IMG/VR virus record: IMGVR_UViG_3300044949_001893
Location: 1 to 44,433 of that record
Reading direction: 5' to 3' (one strand)
DNA: 44,433 nucleotides
Origin: a virus
This document shows, one piece after another, positions 1-7,900 of this stretch. How positions within the stretch are numbered: position 1 is the first letter of the stretch; every line of letters begins with the position of its first letter. Under the pieces are notes generated by a model that saw only the letters and a list, made by a program, of their open reading frames with translations, was not told the origin of the DNA and made no database searches. The position numbers and the translations under genes were made by a program.

Positions 1-80
1 ACGTCGACGGCATCCGCAACAAAGCCGCACAGATCCGCGCCGAGAAGCGCAAAGCCCGCGCCGCCAAACGCCGCCGCTGA
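1..80 (+). CDS. 3' end of small early gene (partial copy of the gene at 42939-43184)
   Basis: The first 80 bases encode the last 26 residues of the 81-residue protein encoded in full at 42939-43184, ending in an Arg/Lys/Ala-rich tail (KRKARAAKRRR). The 5' part is cut off by the contig end; base 1 is the second base of a codon. It is a repeated contig end rather than an independent gene. Function unknown. Confidence 0.85.
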   Translation, partial: VDGIRNKAAQIRAEKRKARAAKRRR

Positions 81-90
81 CCGCCCGACA

Positions 91-115
91 CCGGCGCCGC
101 CTCGAGCGGCGCCGG
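91..115 (+). repeat. GC-rich hairpin after the early gene stop codon
   Basis: A perfect 10-bp stem (91-100 with 106-115) closes a 5-nt loop (ctcga), just after the stop codon at 78-80. There is no T-tract behind it, so it is not a classical intrinsic terminator. It may stabilise or process mRNA, or act as a recombination joint. The identical copy is at 43195-43219, and a related hairpin is at 1675-1700. Confidence 0.75.
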
Positions 116-144
116 CACGGACGGCCAAACGGCCAACCAACACA

Positions 145-198
145 ACAACAACCAAACCCGGGAAGATCCGACCCGGCCAAAAACGGGAAAATCAGACA
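145..198 (+). promoter_or_regulatory. Conserved A/C-rich 5' leader
   Basis: The 54 bases before the start at 199 resemble the leaders at 42441-42489 and 43247-43296. All share the order ACAACAA, CCCGG, a GAxCCxACC core, then AAACGG and an A/C-rich run up to the ATG. No Shine-Dalgarno sequence is visible. The leader is probably unstructured and A-rich to load ribosomes, and it marks the entry to a cassette. Confidence 0.6.
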
Positions 199-669
199 AT
201 GAAAGCTAAACTGACCAAGATCATCGTCGGCAACAACTGCCACAGTTACGTGGCCGACGACGCGCCCTGCGGACTGTATGGACAGACTTCCCGGTGCGTC
301 ATGCAATTCACGGACGGCCGGTGGTCCGTCGAGCGCCGCGAGGGTGCTCGCTTCTCCGGCCGCACCATCCACGACACGGCACGCGAGGCCTTGCTCGAGG
401 CCAAGCAGGGCGGGCACACCTACCAGACCCAGCACGCCCGCCGCGGCGCCACTTGGCCGGCCGCCATGGCAGCCAACCTCTACGACTGCCCGAGCGGCGC
501 CCTCGATGCGTTGCAAAACTACATTGACCGCTGCGTCCGCCGCGGCATCCGTCCGAATGTCGACAAATTCATCAACATGGGCAGCGGCGAGACCGTCACC
601 GACGTCCGCGCCGACTTGGACGTCGACCCGTATCTGCACAAACCCCTTAACCTGGCCGCGGCCGCCTGA
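199..669 (+). CDS. Early cassette-B protein, 156 aa, unknown
   Basis: The ATG at 199 directly follows the conserved A/C-rich leader and is the first start in frame. The protein has 156 residues, no membrane segment and no motif I recognise. It has scattered Cys (around residues 15, 24, 33, 98 and 112) and a C-terminal aspartate-rich stretch. It heads a four-gene cassette (199-1664) that is replaced by a different gene set at the other contig end. The position in the early operon suggests a host-takeover or anti-defence accessory protein, which is inference only. Confidence 0.75.
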   Translation: MKAKLTKIIVGNNCHSYVADDAPCGLYGQTSRCVMQFTDGRWSVERREGARFSGRTIHDTAREALLEAKQGGHTYQTQHARRGATWPAAMAANLYDCPSGALDALQNYIDRCVRRGIRPNVDKFINMGSGETVTDVRADLDVDPYLHKPLNLAAAA

Positions 670-673
670 TCCC

Positions 674-925
674 ATGAAGCAATCCGAATTTTTCGAACGT
701 GTCGCAAACATGGCACACTGCGCCACGCAGCTGAACGACCAGCGGCACATTGCCATCTACACGCGGCAACCCAAACAGAACGAGCTCGGCGTGCCTTGCT
801 TCATTCTTTGGATGCCCGCGGCGACCGACCACGACAAGCAGCAGATGCGCAGCGTTCTGCGACTGCTCAAACGTCACAAGCTGGCCGCCCGGGCGGACAT
901 CGACGGCAACATCGCCAACTGGTAA
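674..925 (+). CDS. Early cassette-B protein, 83 aa, unknown
   Basis: The ATG at 674 lies four bases after the previous stop codon (667-669), so the two are probably translated together. The 83-residue product starts MKQSEFFERV and has a basic helix near residues 60-72 (LRLLKRHKLAARAD). No family is recognised. The longer frame opening at 278 is a shadow of the previous gene, so this internal start is preferred. Confidence 0.7.
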   Translation: MKQSEFFERVANMAHCATQLNDQRHIAIYTRQPKQNELGVPCFILWMPAATDHDKQQMRSVLRLLKRHKLAARADIDGNIANW

Positions 926-926
926 C

Positions 927-1421
927 ATGCACGCCGCAACAATGTTCGTCGTCGCGTGCTCCGGCACCAAGTCCCCCGAGTTCATCGCCAACGGCCGCGC
1001 CCTTGCTTGCAACGCCTACGCCGGCCAGCTGTTCCGCATGGCCCGGCGCCAGGTTAGCGAGGCCCGCGCCGCCTGGTGCATCTTGTCCGGCAAATACGGC
1101 TTCGTCTCGCCGCTCGCCGGCATCGACTACTACGAGCAACGCATGCAACCCGTCCGCGGGATCGACGACATGCCGCACGCCTTCGAGCTGCTGCACGACG
1201 ACCCCACCGGCGCCGGCATCCGGTGCGCCTCGAGGATCATTGTCCTGGGCAGCGCACTCTATGCCGAGGCCGCGGCCGCCTTGCTCCGTCGTCACGTAGA
1301 GGCCCCGCTCGCCGGGCTCCCGATCGGCCGCATGCTGCAACGCATGGCCGCCGGGCTCGTCGCCGCCGAGCTGGCCCGCGACATACCGCACCGGCAGCCC
1401 GAGCTCGAGCTCGCCGCTTGA
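927..1421 (+). CDS. DUF6884-like protein
   Basis: The 164-residue product begins MHAATMFVVACSGTKSP. It has the pattern of DUF6884-type phage and plasmid proteins: a first strand ending in ACSGTK, an LYxGxLF-like segment (YAGQLFRMA, about 32-40) and an ILSGKYGFVSPLAGIDYY core (about 52-69). These proteins form a small alpha/beta fold of unknown activity, and a nucleoside- or base-handling role is only suspected. The start at 927 is one base after the previous stop (923-925). It is the best recognisable gene of cassette B and a plausible anti-defence or DNA-modification accessory. The family call is from memory of the motif. Confidence 0.65.
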   Translation: MHAATMFVVACSGTKSPEFIANGRALACNAYAGQLFRMARRQVSEARAAWCILSGKYGFVSPLAGIDYYEQRMQPVRGIDDMPHAFELLHDDPTGAGIRCASRIIVLGSALYAEAAAALLRRHVEAPLAGLPIGRMLQRMAAGLVAAELARDIPHRQPELELAA

Positions 1422-1457
1422 CCAACCAACCACAACCAACCACAACACGAAAACACC
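1422..1457 (+). promoter_or_regulatory. A/C-rich leader (CCAACCAACCAC type)
   Basis: The gap before 1458 consists almost only of A and C in CCAACCAACCA units, ends in ACACC-ATG and has no Shine-Dalgarno sequence. A near-identical leader stands before 44117 in the alternative cassette. The two cassettes thus use the same initiation signal in front of unrelated last genes. Confidence 0.6.
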
Positions 1458-1664
1458 ATGACAACACCGCACACGCTTGACCACTACGCTGCCACCGATC
1501 GCGCCATCGGCCGCCGCATCACCAAATCATTCGGCGCCTGGCTCGAGGAATGCGAGCGCCATGACGCCTGGCACGAGCTGCCCGACGAGCAACGCAAGCC
1601 CACCCTGGCCAACGTCGCCGCATTCCTGGACGACTACGCCGGCTTCGAGAAGGTCGACATTTGA
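1458..1664 (+). CDS. Early cassette-B protein, 68 aa, unknown
   Basis: This small acidic protein (68 residues, MTTPHTLDHYAATDRAIG) is predicted largely helical, with no known motif. It starts right after the A/C-rich leader, and its stop codon touches the start of the shared 86-bp block. It is the last gene of cassette B. It occupies the same slot as the unrelated 77-residue gene at 44117-44350. Confidence 0.65.
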   Translation: MTTPHTLDHYAATDRAIGRRITKSFGAWLEECERHDAWHELPDEQRKPTLANVAAFLDDYAGFEKVDI

Positions 1665-1747
1665 CCGCCGCACCCCGGCGCCGGATAATCCCGGCGCCGG
1701 CAGCGGCCGCCAAACCATGAGCGCACAACAAGCAAAACAAATCGCCC
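1662..1747. repeat. Exact 86-bp direct repeat of 44348-44433 (contig-end overlap)
   Basis: Bases 1662-1747 match the last 86 bases of the window exactly. The block begins at the stop codon of the preceding gene, includes a GC-rich hairpin and runs into the next gene. Together with the 1-127 block it brackets the variable cassette. Confidence 0.95.
1675..1700 (+). repeat. GC-rich hairpin at the right cassette boundary
   Basis: A perfect 10-bp stem (1675-1684 with 1691-1700) closes the loop ataatc. It follows a TGACCGCC stop-codon context also present before the hairpin at 91-115, and the flanks of the two hairpins are alignable. There is no T-tract. The second copy is at 44361-44386. Confidence 0.75.
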
Positions 1748-1908
1748 GCGACACCGTCCGGGATCTTCTCGCCCAACATCCGCCCGGGCTCGTCGTCATG
1801 ATCCTCCGTGAACTAAAGACGATCCTCCGCGCCACCAAAGACATCACCATCTACGCACCAACCGAAGGAAAGCAGACGCATGAAAACCAAAACACCCCGC
1901 ACCCCTAA
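1717..1908 (+). CDS. Small early protein, 63 aa, unknown
   Basis: The ATG at 1717 (MSAQQAKQIARDTVRDLL) follows the boundary hairpin, and the start is duplicated at 44403. The protein has 63 residues: an amphipathic N-terminal helix and a hydrophobic central stretch (PPGLVVMILREL). No family is recognised. It lies outside the variable cassette and appears to be backbone. Confidence 0.6.
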   Translation: MSAQQAKQIARDTVRDLLAQHPPGLVVMILRELKTILRATKDITIYAPTEGKQTHENQNTPHP

Positions 1909-2050
1909 CGCGCCCGACCTCTGCCCCCATTGCGGCGCCTCCATCAACGCCGCCAGCCTCCTCGCCAAACGTCCCAGCCCCGCCCGCGCCGCCGCCGCCC
2001 GCCGCGCCGCCACCTTCCCGCGTCCTAACCGCAGGAAAGCAGCAGCATAA
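1880..2050 (+). CDS. Small CxxC zinc-binding-like basic protein, 56 aa
   Basis: The ATG at 1880 is preceded by a GAAGGAAAG purine tract. The 56-residue frame overlaps the previous gene by 29 bases. It contains one CPHCGAS knuckle (residues 15-21), then a very basic Ala/Arg tail. It ends 23 bases before the convergent gene at 2073 and is the last gene of the rightward early operon. The function may be nucleic-acid binding; this is weak evidence. Confidence 0.5.
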   Translation: MKTKTPRTPNAPDLCPHCGASINAASLLAKRPSPARAAAARRAATFPRPNRRKAAA

Positions 2051-2072
2051 AACTTCCGCCACCCGGCACCCC

Positions 2073-2342
2073 TTACTTCCCCGAGTCCGCCGGCTCATCC
2101 CGCATCATTAGATGCGCCCCCGCAAACGCGCACCCCACGCACGCCACAAACCCCAGCACCCACGGCCAGCCCGCCGCCGCCGCCATTATGACACCGCGGC
2201 CCCACTCCAGCCTCCCCGCGAAATCCCACGTCGCAAACACCGACGGCCCCGCCCACGTTGCACCCAGCACCCCCGACATAAACGCACAAGCCAGCGCACC
2301 GTAGCACCCCACCGCCAGCAAAACCCACGCCAGCGCCCTCAT
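2073..2342 (-). CDS. Small membrane protein, 89 aa (cargo cluster)
   Basis: The start MRALAWVLLAVGC at 2342 overlaps the previous stop by one base (TGATG), so it is translationally coupled. I see about three hydrophobic segments (residues 4-24, 30-45 and 55-78) and a charged C-terminus. An upstream in-frame start would lie inside the neighbour and is not preferred. It is the last gene of a secreted/membrane trio downstream of the integrase, consistent with lysogenic-conversion cargo. Function unknown. Confidence 0.65.
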   Translation of the reverse strand: MRALAWVLLAVGCYGALACAFMSGVLGATWAGPSVFATWDFAGRLEWGRGVIMAAAAGWPWVLGFVACVGCAFAGAHLMMRDEPADSGK

Positions 2343-3298
2343 CAGTTCCACTTCGCCAGGCGAAGCCCCATCCAAGCATTCACCGCCGCCGCCGGCTGCT
2401 CCCCGCGCCGCGTCGCCCGCACCGACAGCTCACCGAGCGTCGCATAAGCACCACCACGGAACCGCCGTTCCGTCCGCCCCACCGTAGCCAGGTCAAAACA
2501 CCACTCCGCCACATTCCCGCTCATATCGTGCAGCCCCAACTCATTCGCCACCTTCGTCCCCACCCGCTGCACCGACCCCGCATTCTGATCATACCAAGCC
2601 ACCGCGCCCGCGTCATTCGACCCCGCATAAATAAACCCCCCGCTCAGCGTCGCACCCCGCGCCGCCCACTCCCACTCCCGCTCCGAAGGCAAACGCCACC
2701 CCGTCCCACCCACCATCGCCACATCATCCCGCACCCCCGACCGATACACCGCCCCATCCACCTGATACGCCGGCGACAGCCCCGACCACTCCGACAGCGC
2801 ATTGCACCACTTCACCGCATCATGCCAAGTAATCCCACCCACCGGAAAATCATCCCCCGCAAACGCCCCCGCGCCAATGTCATAACCATTCGCCACCGCC
2901 CACGCCCGCACCGCCGCCCACTTCGCCCCCGACACCTCATGCCGCGTTATGACAAACCCATTCATCCACCCCGACCCGAACCACCCCGACTGCACCCCAC
3001 CCGGCACCGTCACCCCATCAAACACCGGCAACACCGGCGCCGGCGTCGGCGAAGGCGACGGCGAAGGCGAAGCCACCGGAATCAACTCACCCGCCAACCG
3101 ATAAAACCCCTTCTCATTCGTCACCCGCCCCGCATTCACCCGCCCGCCGTGCAACATCCCCGCCTCGATCGGCACCGCCACCCAAGGCCCGCCCGGCTCC
3201 TCCGCCCGCTCCAGCCCCACCACCACATCCACCTGCCCCCCGAGAACCGCGACCGCCGACCCAACAACCAAGAACCACCCAAGATAGTGCGCTTTCAT
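2342..3298 (-). CDS. Secreted sulfatase-modifying-factor (FGE/SUMF1)-fold protein, probably non-catalytic
   Basis: A 318-residue protein with a signal peptide (about 1-20) is followed by a small domain ending NEKGFYRLAGE and a PSPSPSPTPAP linker (about 77-88). A C-terminal FGE-sulfatase/C-type-lectin-like domain follows, with marks WHDAVKWCNALSEWSG, WRLPSEREWEWAARG, GLHDMSGNVAEWC and a final GLRLAKW. In true FGE the copper-binding cysteines lie near the C-terminus. Here that part (RRFRGGAYATLGELSVRATRR) has none, so catalysis is unlikely and a binding role is more plausible. It is ATGA-coupled to the lipoprotein gene. Next to the integrase, it looks like a lysogenic-conversion factor. Confidence 0.85.
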   Translation of the reverse strand: MKAHYLGWFLVVGSAVAVLGGQVDVVVGLERAEEPGGPWVAVPIEAGMLHGGRVNAGRVTNEKGFYRLAGELIPVASPSPSPSPTPAPVLPVFDGVTVPGGVQSGWFGSGWMNGFVITRHEVSGAKWAAVRAWAVANGYDIGAGAFAGDDFPVGGITWHDAVKWCNALSEWSGLSPAYQVDGAVYRSGVRDDVAMVGGTGWRLPSEREWEWAARGATLSGGFIYAGSNDAGAVAWYDQNAGSVQRVGTKVANELGLHDMSGNVAEWCFDLATVGRTERRFRGGAYATLGELSVRATRRGEQPAAAVNAWMGLRLAKWN

Positions 3299-3666
3299 GG
3301 TCCAAAACTAAGCGCCGGCCGCGCCTCCAGCCAAGGCCGAATATCCAGCAGCAACCGCTCCGGCACCGCTTCCCCTCGTTGAATCCGCCGCCACACATGC
3401 GCCCCCGACGGCGTATCCGTCGCCCGGATCACCACCGACGGCCCCACCGGCAGCCCCTCCGCCGACGTCCGCACCCGCACCGCGATCGGCGCCACCCCGA
3501 TATACTCATTATTCCGCTCCACATACGCCCCCCGCGGAATCGTCTGCACCAAGATCTCCCGGAAATGCTCCACCTCCGGCGCCGCCACCGGCACCGGCCT
3601 CGAAGCACACCCCGTCCCGATTACAACGGCGACAACGGCTGCAACTGCGCGTGATAATTGTCCCAT
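3295..3666 (-). CDS. Lipoprotein with PEGA-like domain
   Basis: This 123-residue protein starts MGQLSRAVAAVVAVVIGTGC. It has a basic-hydrophobic signal and a GTGC-A lipobox with the lipidated Cys near residue 20. The segment IPRGAYVERNNEYIGVAPIA resembles PEGA surface domains. The start at 3666 lies inside the end of the integrase gene (46-bp overlap), and the end overlaps the next gene by ATGA. It is probably envelope-anchored cargo expressed from the prophage; a spanin role is less likely given its position. Confidence 0.75.
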   Translation of the reverse strand: MGQLSRAVAAVVAVVIGTGCASRPVPVAAPEVEHFREILVQTIPRGAYVERNNEYIGVAPIAVRVRTSAEGLPVGPSVVIRATDTPSGAHVWRRIQRGEAVPERLLLDIRPWLEARPALSFGP

Positions 3667-4772
3667 GCTGTCTTGATTCCCTTCTGCCTTAGAAACGTCG
3701 CCATCGCCGTCAGTCCATACTTCTGCGCCACCTCCGAGCCCGACTGCTTCCGCAACAAATACGCCTTCTTCTCCTTCGGTCCCGCCTCCGGAAAGAACGG
3801 CCGCATAAAACCATTGATCGTCCGACTCGTCAGAATCTTCGCCTCCGTCGGATTCCCCCGCGGTATGACAAACTCCCCATCCCTCCCCAGCGCCCGCAAC
3901 AACTGCCCCAGCACCCGCCGGCGGATCGGCACCACCCCCGCCGACTTCTTCGGCGCAAACTTCGTCCCATCCGCATACGAGTATTCCAGCACCCGGATCT
4001 CCCAATGCTTCGCCCCCCGCTTGATCCAACTCCACCGCAGCGCCGCCACCTCGATATTCCGCAGCCCGCACCACCGCATCAGCGCCCACACCGCCCACAA
4101 CTTCCGCTCCTCCAGATCCGCCGACATCCGCAGCTGCTCCGCCGCCGCCTCCATCCGCGCCAGCGTCCCCGCCTCGATCCCCTGGAACTTCTGCCTCGCC
4201 TCACCCTTCACATTCTCCGCCATCACCTCGCAAAACTCCGACATATCCGGCAACACCAACCCCTCATGCCGATACCACCGCATCGGCTTCTTCCCAAACA
4301 TCACCCGGATCTGCCGCGCCGTCGACTTCCGCCCCTCATGCGCCCCCGGCCACGCCCGAAGATACTTCTCAAACGCCCCCGCCGAGCACCGCGTCATCGA
4401 CACCCCATCCGGGTCCCCGCCGGCAAACGACCGCACAAACTTCCGAAACGCCGACGCATTATTCTTCCGCGTCATCGCCTCCGACATCTCCAGCCAAACG
4501 CGACAAACATCCCCCACCGTTGCATACCCCGGCCGCGCCATAGTTTCCCGCGCATCGCCCCCCGTCAGCAACGACTTGGCAATAATCTTCGCTTGCATCA
4601 GCGCCAGCTTCTTGTCAGTGTGGTGCGTCGTCCGATTGCGCCGCTTCCCATGAATCAGCACCCGGTAATACCAATGCTTTTCACCCTTCGGTTTATACAC
4701 CGTCACCTCGCCATGCTTACGCTGGCGCCGAGCCACTTTACAGTCCACTTCCATACGCGCATCATTGCCCAA
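3621..4772 (-). CDS. int: Tyrosine recombinase / phage integrase (divergent)
   Basis: This 383-residue integrase has a basic N-terminal arm-binding part (YRVLIHGKRRNRTTHHTDKK), a core-binding helical domain (about 90-190) and a catalytic domain. Box I Arg is visible in MRWCGLRNIEVAALRW. The C-terminal box reads AYLLRKQSGSEVAQKYG and ends TAWDNYHA with the likely nucleophile Tyr. The usual His of HxxR is Tyr here, and the LGH position reads LRQ, so two catalytic positions are changed. The first start (4772) is used; an ATG six codons in is possible. It sits directly beside a tRNA-Arg half, the expected attP setting. Confidence 0.85.
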   Translation of the reverse strand: MGNDARMEVDCKVARRQRKHGEVTVYKPKGEKHWYYRVLIHGKRRNRTTHHTDKKLALMQAKIIAKSLLTGGDARETMARPGYATVGDVCRVWLEMSEAMTRKNNASAFRKFVRSFAGGDPDGVSMTRCSAGAFEKYLRAWPGAHEGRKSTARQIRVMFGKKPMRWYRHEGLVLPDMSEFCEVMAENVKGEARQKFQGIEAGTLARMEAAAEQLRMSADLEERKLWAVWALMRWCGLRNIEVAALRWSWIKRGAKHWEIRVLEYSYADGTKFAPKKSAGVVPIRRRVLGQLLRALGRDGEFVIPRGNPTEAKILTSRTINGFMRPFFPEAGPKEKKAYLLRKQSGSEVAQKYGLTAMATFLRQKGIKTAWDNYHAQLQPLSPL

Positions 4773-4791
4773 GCATGCGCATCTTGCAAGA

Positions 4792-4801
4792 ACTATTTCG
4801 T
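4792..4801. promoter_or_regulatory. Palindrome upstream of the integrase
   Basis: A perfect 10-bp palindrome (TCTTGCAAGA) lies about 20 bases upstream of the integrase start. The half-site TTCTTGC also occurs in the inverted repeats at 41946-41961 between the two RHH regulator genes. It may be an operator controlling the integrase; this is suggestive only. Confidence 0.35.
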
Positions 4802-4862
4802 CACGAGATCAGAACCCGCATCAGAAGCCACTGGCGCGGAAGTAAGATCTTACAAGAGAAAA

Positions 4863-4901
4863 GCAGCCATAGCTCAATTGGATAGAGCATCTGACTACGG
4901 A
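4863..4901 (+). other. attP: 5' half of a tRNA-Arg(ACG): candidate attP core
   Basis: Thirty-nine bases fold exactly as the 5' half of a tRNA: a 7-nt acceptor strand GCAGCCA, TA, D-stem GCTC/GAGC with loop AATTGGATA, A26, anticodon 5' strand TCTGA and loop CTACGGA (anticodon ACG). Similarity stops at the last loop base; the 3' anticodon strand and T-arm are absent. This is what a phage carries when integration crosses over at the anticodon loop of a host tRNA-Arg and restores its 5' half. The adjacent integrase supports this. Confidence 0.7.
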
Positions 4902-4951
4902 CCGCTGGTTTCTCTCTGTCGGATTGGCACTCAGGCCAGATAGCATACCAC

Positions 4952-7900
4952 TTAGCGGATTCTTTGCTCGTAGTCCCAGGCCCTTTGTTCCGGCGTGCCC
5001 TCGGGGATCTGGTCGAGCAGCTTGAGCACGGATTCCATTTGCTCCACGCCGTCCGCGTTCCAGCTGAGGATGGCTTGGGCGTAGCGCGTCAGCGCCACCT
5101 GCATATTCTTCTCCTCGATGTAGCGTTCGCTGATGCCGTAGACCTTGGCGTCCTGGCGTAGCTTGTCCATGCCGCCCAGGCTCGGCCAATTCTGCACGAT
5201 CTGGTGCCCGCGCCGCAGGAACTCCAGGTATTGCAATTGCGTATGCAAGGCCCGCAGCTCGTTCGTCGGCAGCTGGTCCACCGGGAACTCCGGATTCCGC
5301 AGGATCGTGCTCCAGCCCTTCGCCGCCAGGCGCGTGTCGATTTGCCGCAGCGTCGCGTCGATCTCCTCCACCTTGCGCATGCTCATCGAGCCGAAGCCCA
5401 TCGGGTCCCGGGCAAACAGGCGCCCGACAAATGGCAGCTCCGCCGCCTCCAGGTTCACCGGCTTGCCCCCGCCGACCGACTCCAGCAGCTTCACCGTCTC
5501 GTCCGCCTGGCGGCCGATTGCTTGGCGCATGATGTATTCGATCTTCGCCGGCGAGTAGTCGATCCATTTGCCGACCTTCCGGTAGAAGTCCGGCGTGCTC
5601 ATGTAATATTGCTCGCTGGCCGGCAGCGCCGACATCCACGGCGACACGATATGCTTCTGCTTGAAGTAAGAAAAATTCGCCTGCGCCTCGAACAGCGCCG
5701 TCATTTGCGGACCGAACACCGCCAACGGCGACCCCACATCGAACACCCGGTTCACCAACAGCATCGCCTCCTTGCGCCCCAGCTCCTTCGGACGCTCGAG
5801 CAAGTGATCCATCATCGCATTCCAGGCCACCGACTGCACCACGCCCTCCGGACCGTAGGCAAAGGCCAGGCGAAATCCGCCCACATTGGCATACCCCATC
5901 CGCTCCTCGATCGGCCGTTCGCGTTCGCGTTCCTTGTCCTCATCCGACATCCACATATACGTCGCGCCCGCGCCCACGCTCGACATCGCCGCCACCTGGA
6001 TGAGTCGCGCCGCCATGCGTCCCCGCACCGCCGGGTCCGGATCGGTCAGCACCTGGGCGAAGTTGCGCATGCCCTGCACCATCGGGTTGAAAAACATCAT
6101 CGGCCGTATCATCCCCCGCAGATTCGCCGACAGCGGATGCTCGTTGAACTGCCCGCTCGACGTCCAATACTTCATCGCCGCCTCTTCATCCTTCGCGCCC
6201 ATCTTCAGCGCATAAGCCGCCGCGCCCTCCCGGGCCCCGGTCTCCACCAGCGGCGACAAGAAACGCCCGCCCGTCACCAGGTTCACAATATCCTGCGACT
6301 TGAATCCGATCAGCGGCGTGTAAAGCAGGTAGTTACTCGGCTGCAACCAAGTCTGGAGCGCCCGCGCCGTCGGGTCCTTCGACGTCCCCACGTAGAAACC
6401 TTCCGTCAGGAACTGCATCACCGAACTCCGCCGCAGATGATCCATCAGCTCCGTGCTCGAAGGCTCCACCCGGCTGAGTAGCAGCCCGTCTTGTGCCAGT
6501 TGCGGATACTTGCCCGACAACTTATTCCACAATCCCTGCACCAGCGAACCTCCCGGCACCCACCCGATTGCGTCCGGGTTGAGTAGCATTTGCGAGATCA
6601 TGTCACGTTGCAATCCGGCCACCGCGAACGGCGTGCTTTGCGTGATCGTCCGCTTGTAATTCTCCGACAGCGGCCCCGCCATCCAGTTGAGCGCCTTCAG
6701 CACCCCATCCATCGCCTGCTTGTTGGCAAAGAAATTGAACATCGCCGGGTCATTGACCAGCAAGTAACGCCGCTCGCCGCCCCGCAGGTAGCTTATGACA
6801 TTGGCATCATTCGGACGCGCCGGTCGCCAGATCCCGTCGAACTCCAGCGCATCCAGCAACTTCAGATCCTCGTCCCGCAGTTGCGGTTGGAATCCCATCT
6901 GCTGCTTCATGTGCTTTTCCACGGCCGCCTTCACCTGCTCGCGGATCTGCGCCGGCGTCGCCGCCGCTTCCGTCGGAATGTTCAGTCGCACCACCTGCTG
7001 CCCGGCCATGGTCCGCGTCAGCACCGGCACCTTCGGATCATTGGCGATCTTCGCCGTGACGTCCTCGAGGAGCCACATCAGTCGGTTATTCGCGTGAGCA
7101 TCCAGCGCCTGCTTCGTCTTGTTGATCGCCACCGCATTGAGATCCTCGATCGCTTCCTGGCTGCCCTTGATCGTCATGTCGCCGGATTGCACATCGCCCT
7201 TCGAGCTCGTGCCCGCCCGGTTGCCATCGCCGTAGACTTGTTTGACCAGCGGCCAATAATCCTCCTGCTCCGTCATCCGCTCCACCTCGTCCTTCGACTT
7301 CAGCCCGCCCCGCAGCTTGAGGTGCAGCAGCGTATCGAAATACTTCTGGATCTTCGCGTAGCCCAGCTGAGCATTCGGGATTTCCCGCTCCGCCGCCGTC
7401 ACGATTTCCTTCAGCTTGTCCGGACCGAACCCCTCGTTCAGTAGCGGGTATTGCGCCTTCGCCAGATTCGCCTGCACCGCCTCCTCATCGCCCGCCGCCC
7501 GCGCCGTCCGCGCCCGATCGACAAAGAAATTGTAACGATACAACGCCGTCCGCGCCCACCCATACTCCATGAACCTCTGAAAATGTTTCGGCGAGACCGT
7601 CCGCGTCGCGTCCCGCCAGGAATAATCCAGCAGATTCACGAAGTTGCCGTCCATGTCCAGCATCCGCAGCCCCTTGCCCTTGATCGCCCGCGTCGTCTCG
7701 CCGCCCACCATCAGCTTGTAGTTGTGGGCGAACTGCACGCGATCCGTCAACTTCCGCACCTGGCGCATCTTATCCACCGCCTTCACCTCGAGCCCCATCG
7801 ACTCATCCCATTCCTTCAAGATCGACCGCAGAATCCGCCGCCCCATCCGGCTGAACGGCGCCCCGCTCGCCACCGCATCCGCCACCGCATTGCCCTGGGC

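Larger units (their letters stand above)
1..127. repeat. Exact 127-bp direct repeat of 43105-43231 (contig-end overlap)
   Basis: Positions 1-127 match 43105-43231 base for base, and identity stops at position 128 (a versus c). The repeat covers the end of an early gene and the hairpin behind it. The length of 127 equals a common maximum assembler k-mer, which suggests an assembly-graph branch point rather than a terminal repeat of the virion DNA. Confidence 0.95.

Noticed and set aside
2051-2072. Bidirectional terminator between the converging operons
   Set aside because: The 22-bp gap has no inverted repeat or T-tract.
2342-3298. Diversity-generating retroelement with the FGE-fold gene as target
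   Set aside because: No reverse transcriptase gene and no template repeat are seen in the window.
4863-4940. Complete tRNA gene
   Set aside because: The 3' half (anticodon 3' strand, T-arm, acceptor 3' strand) is absent, so it cannot encode a functional tRNA here.
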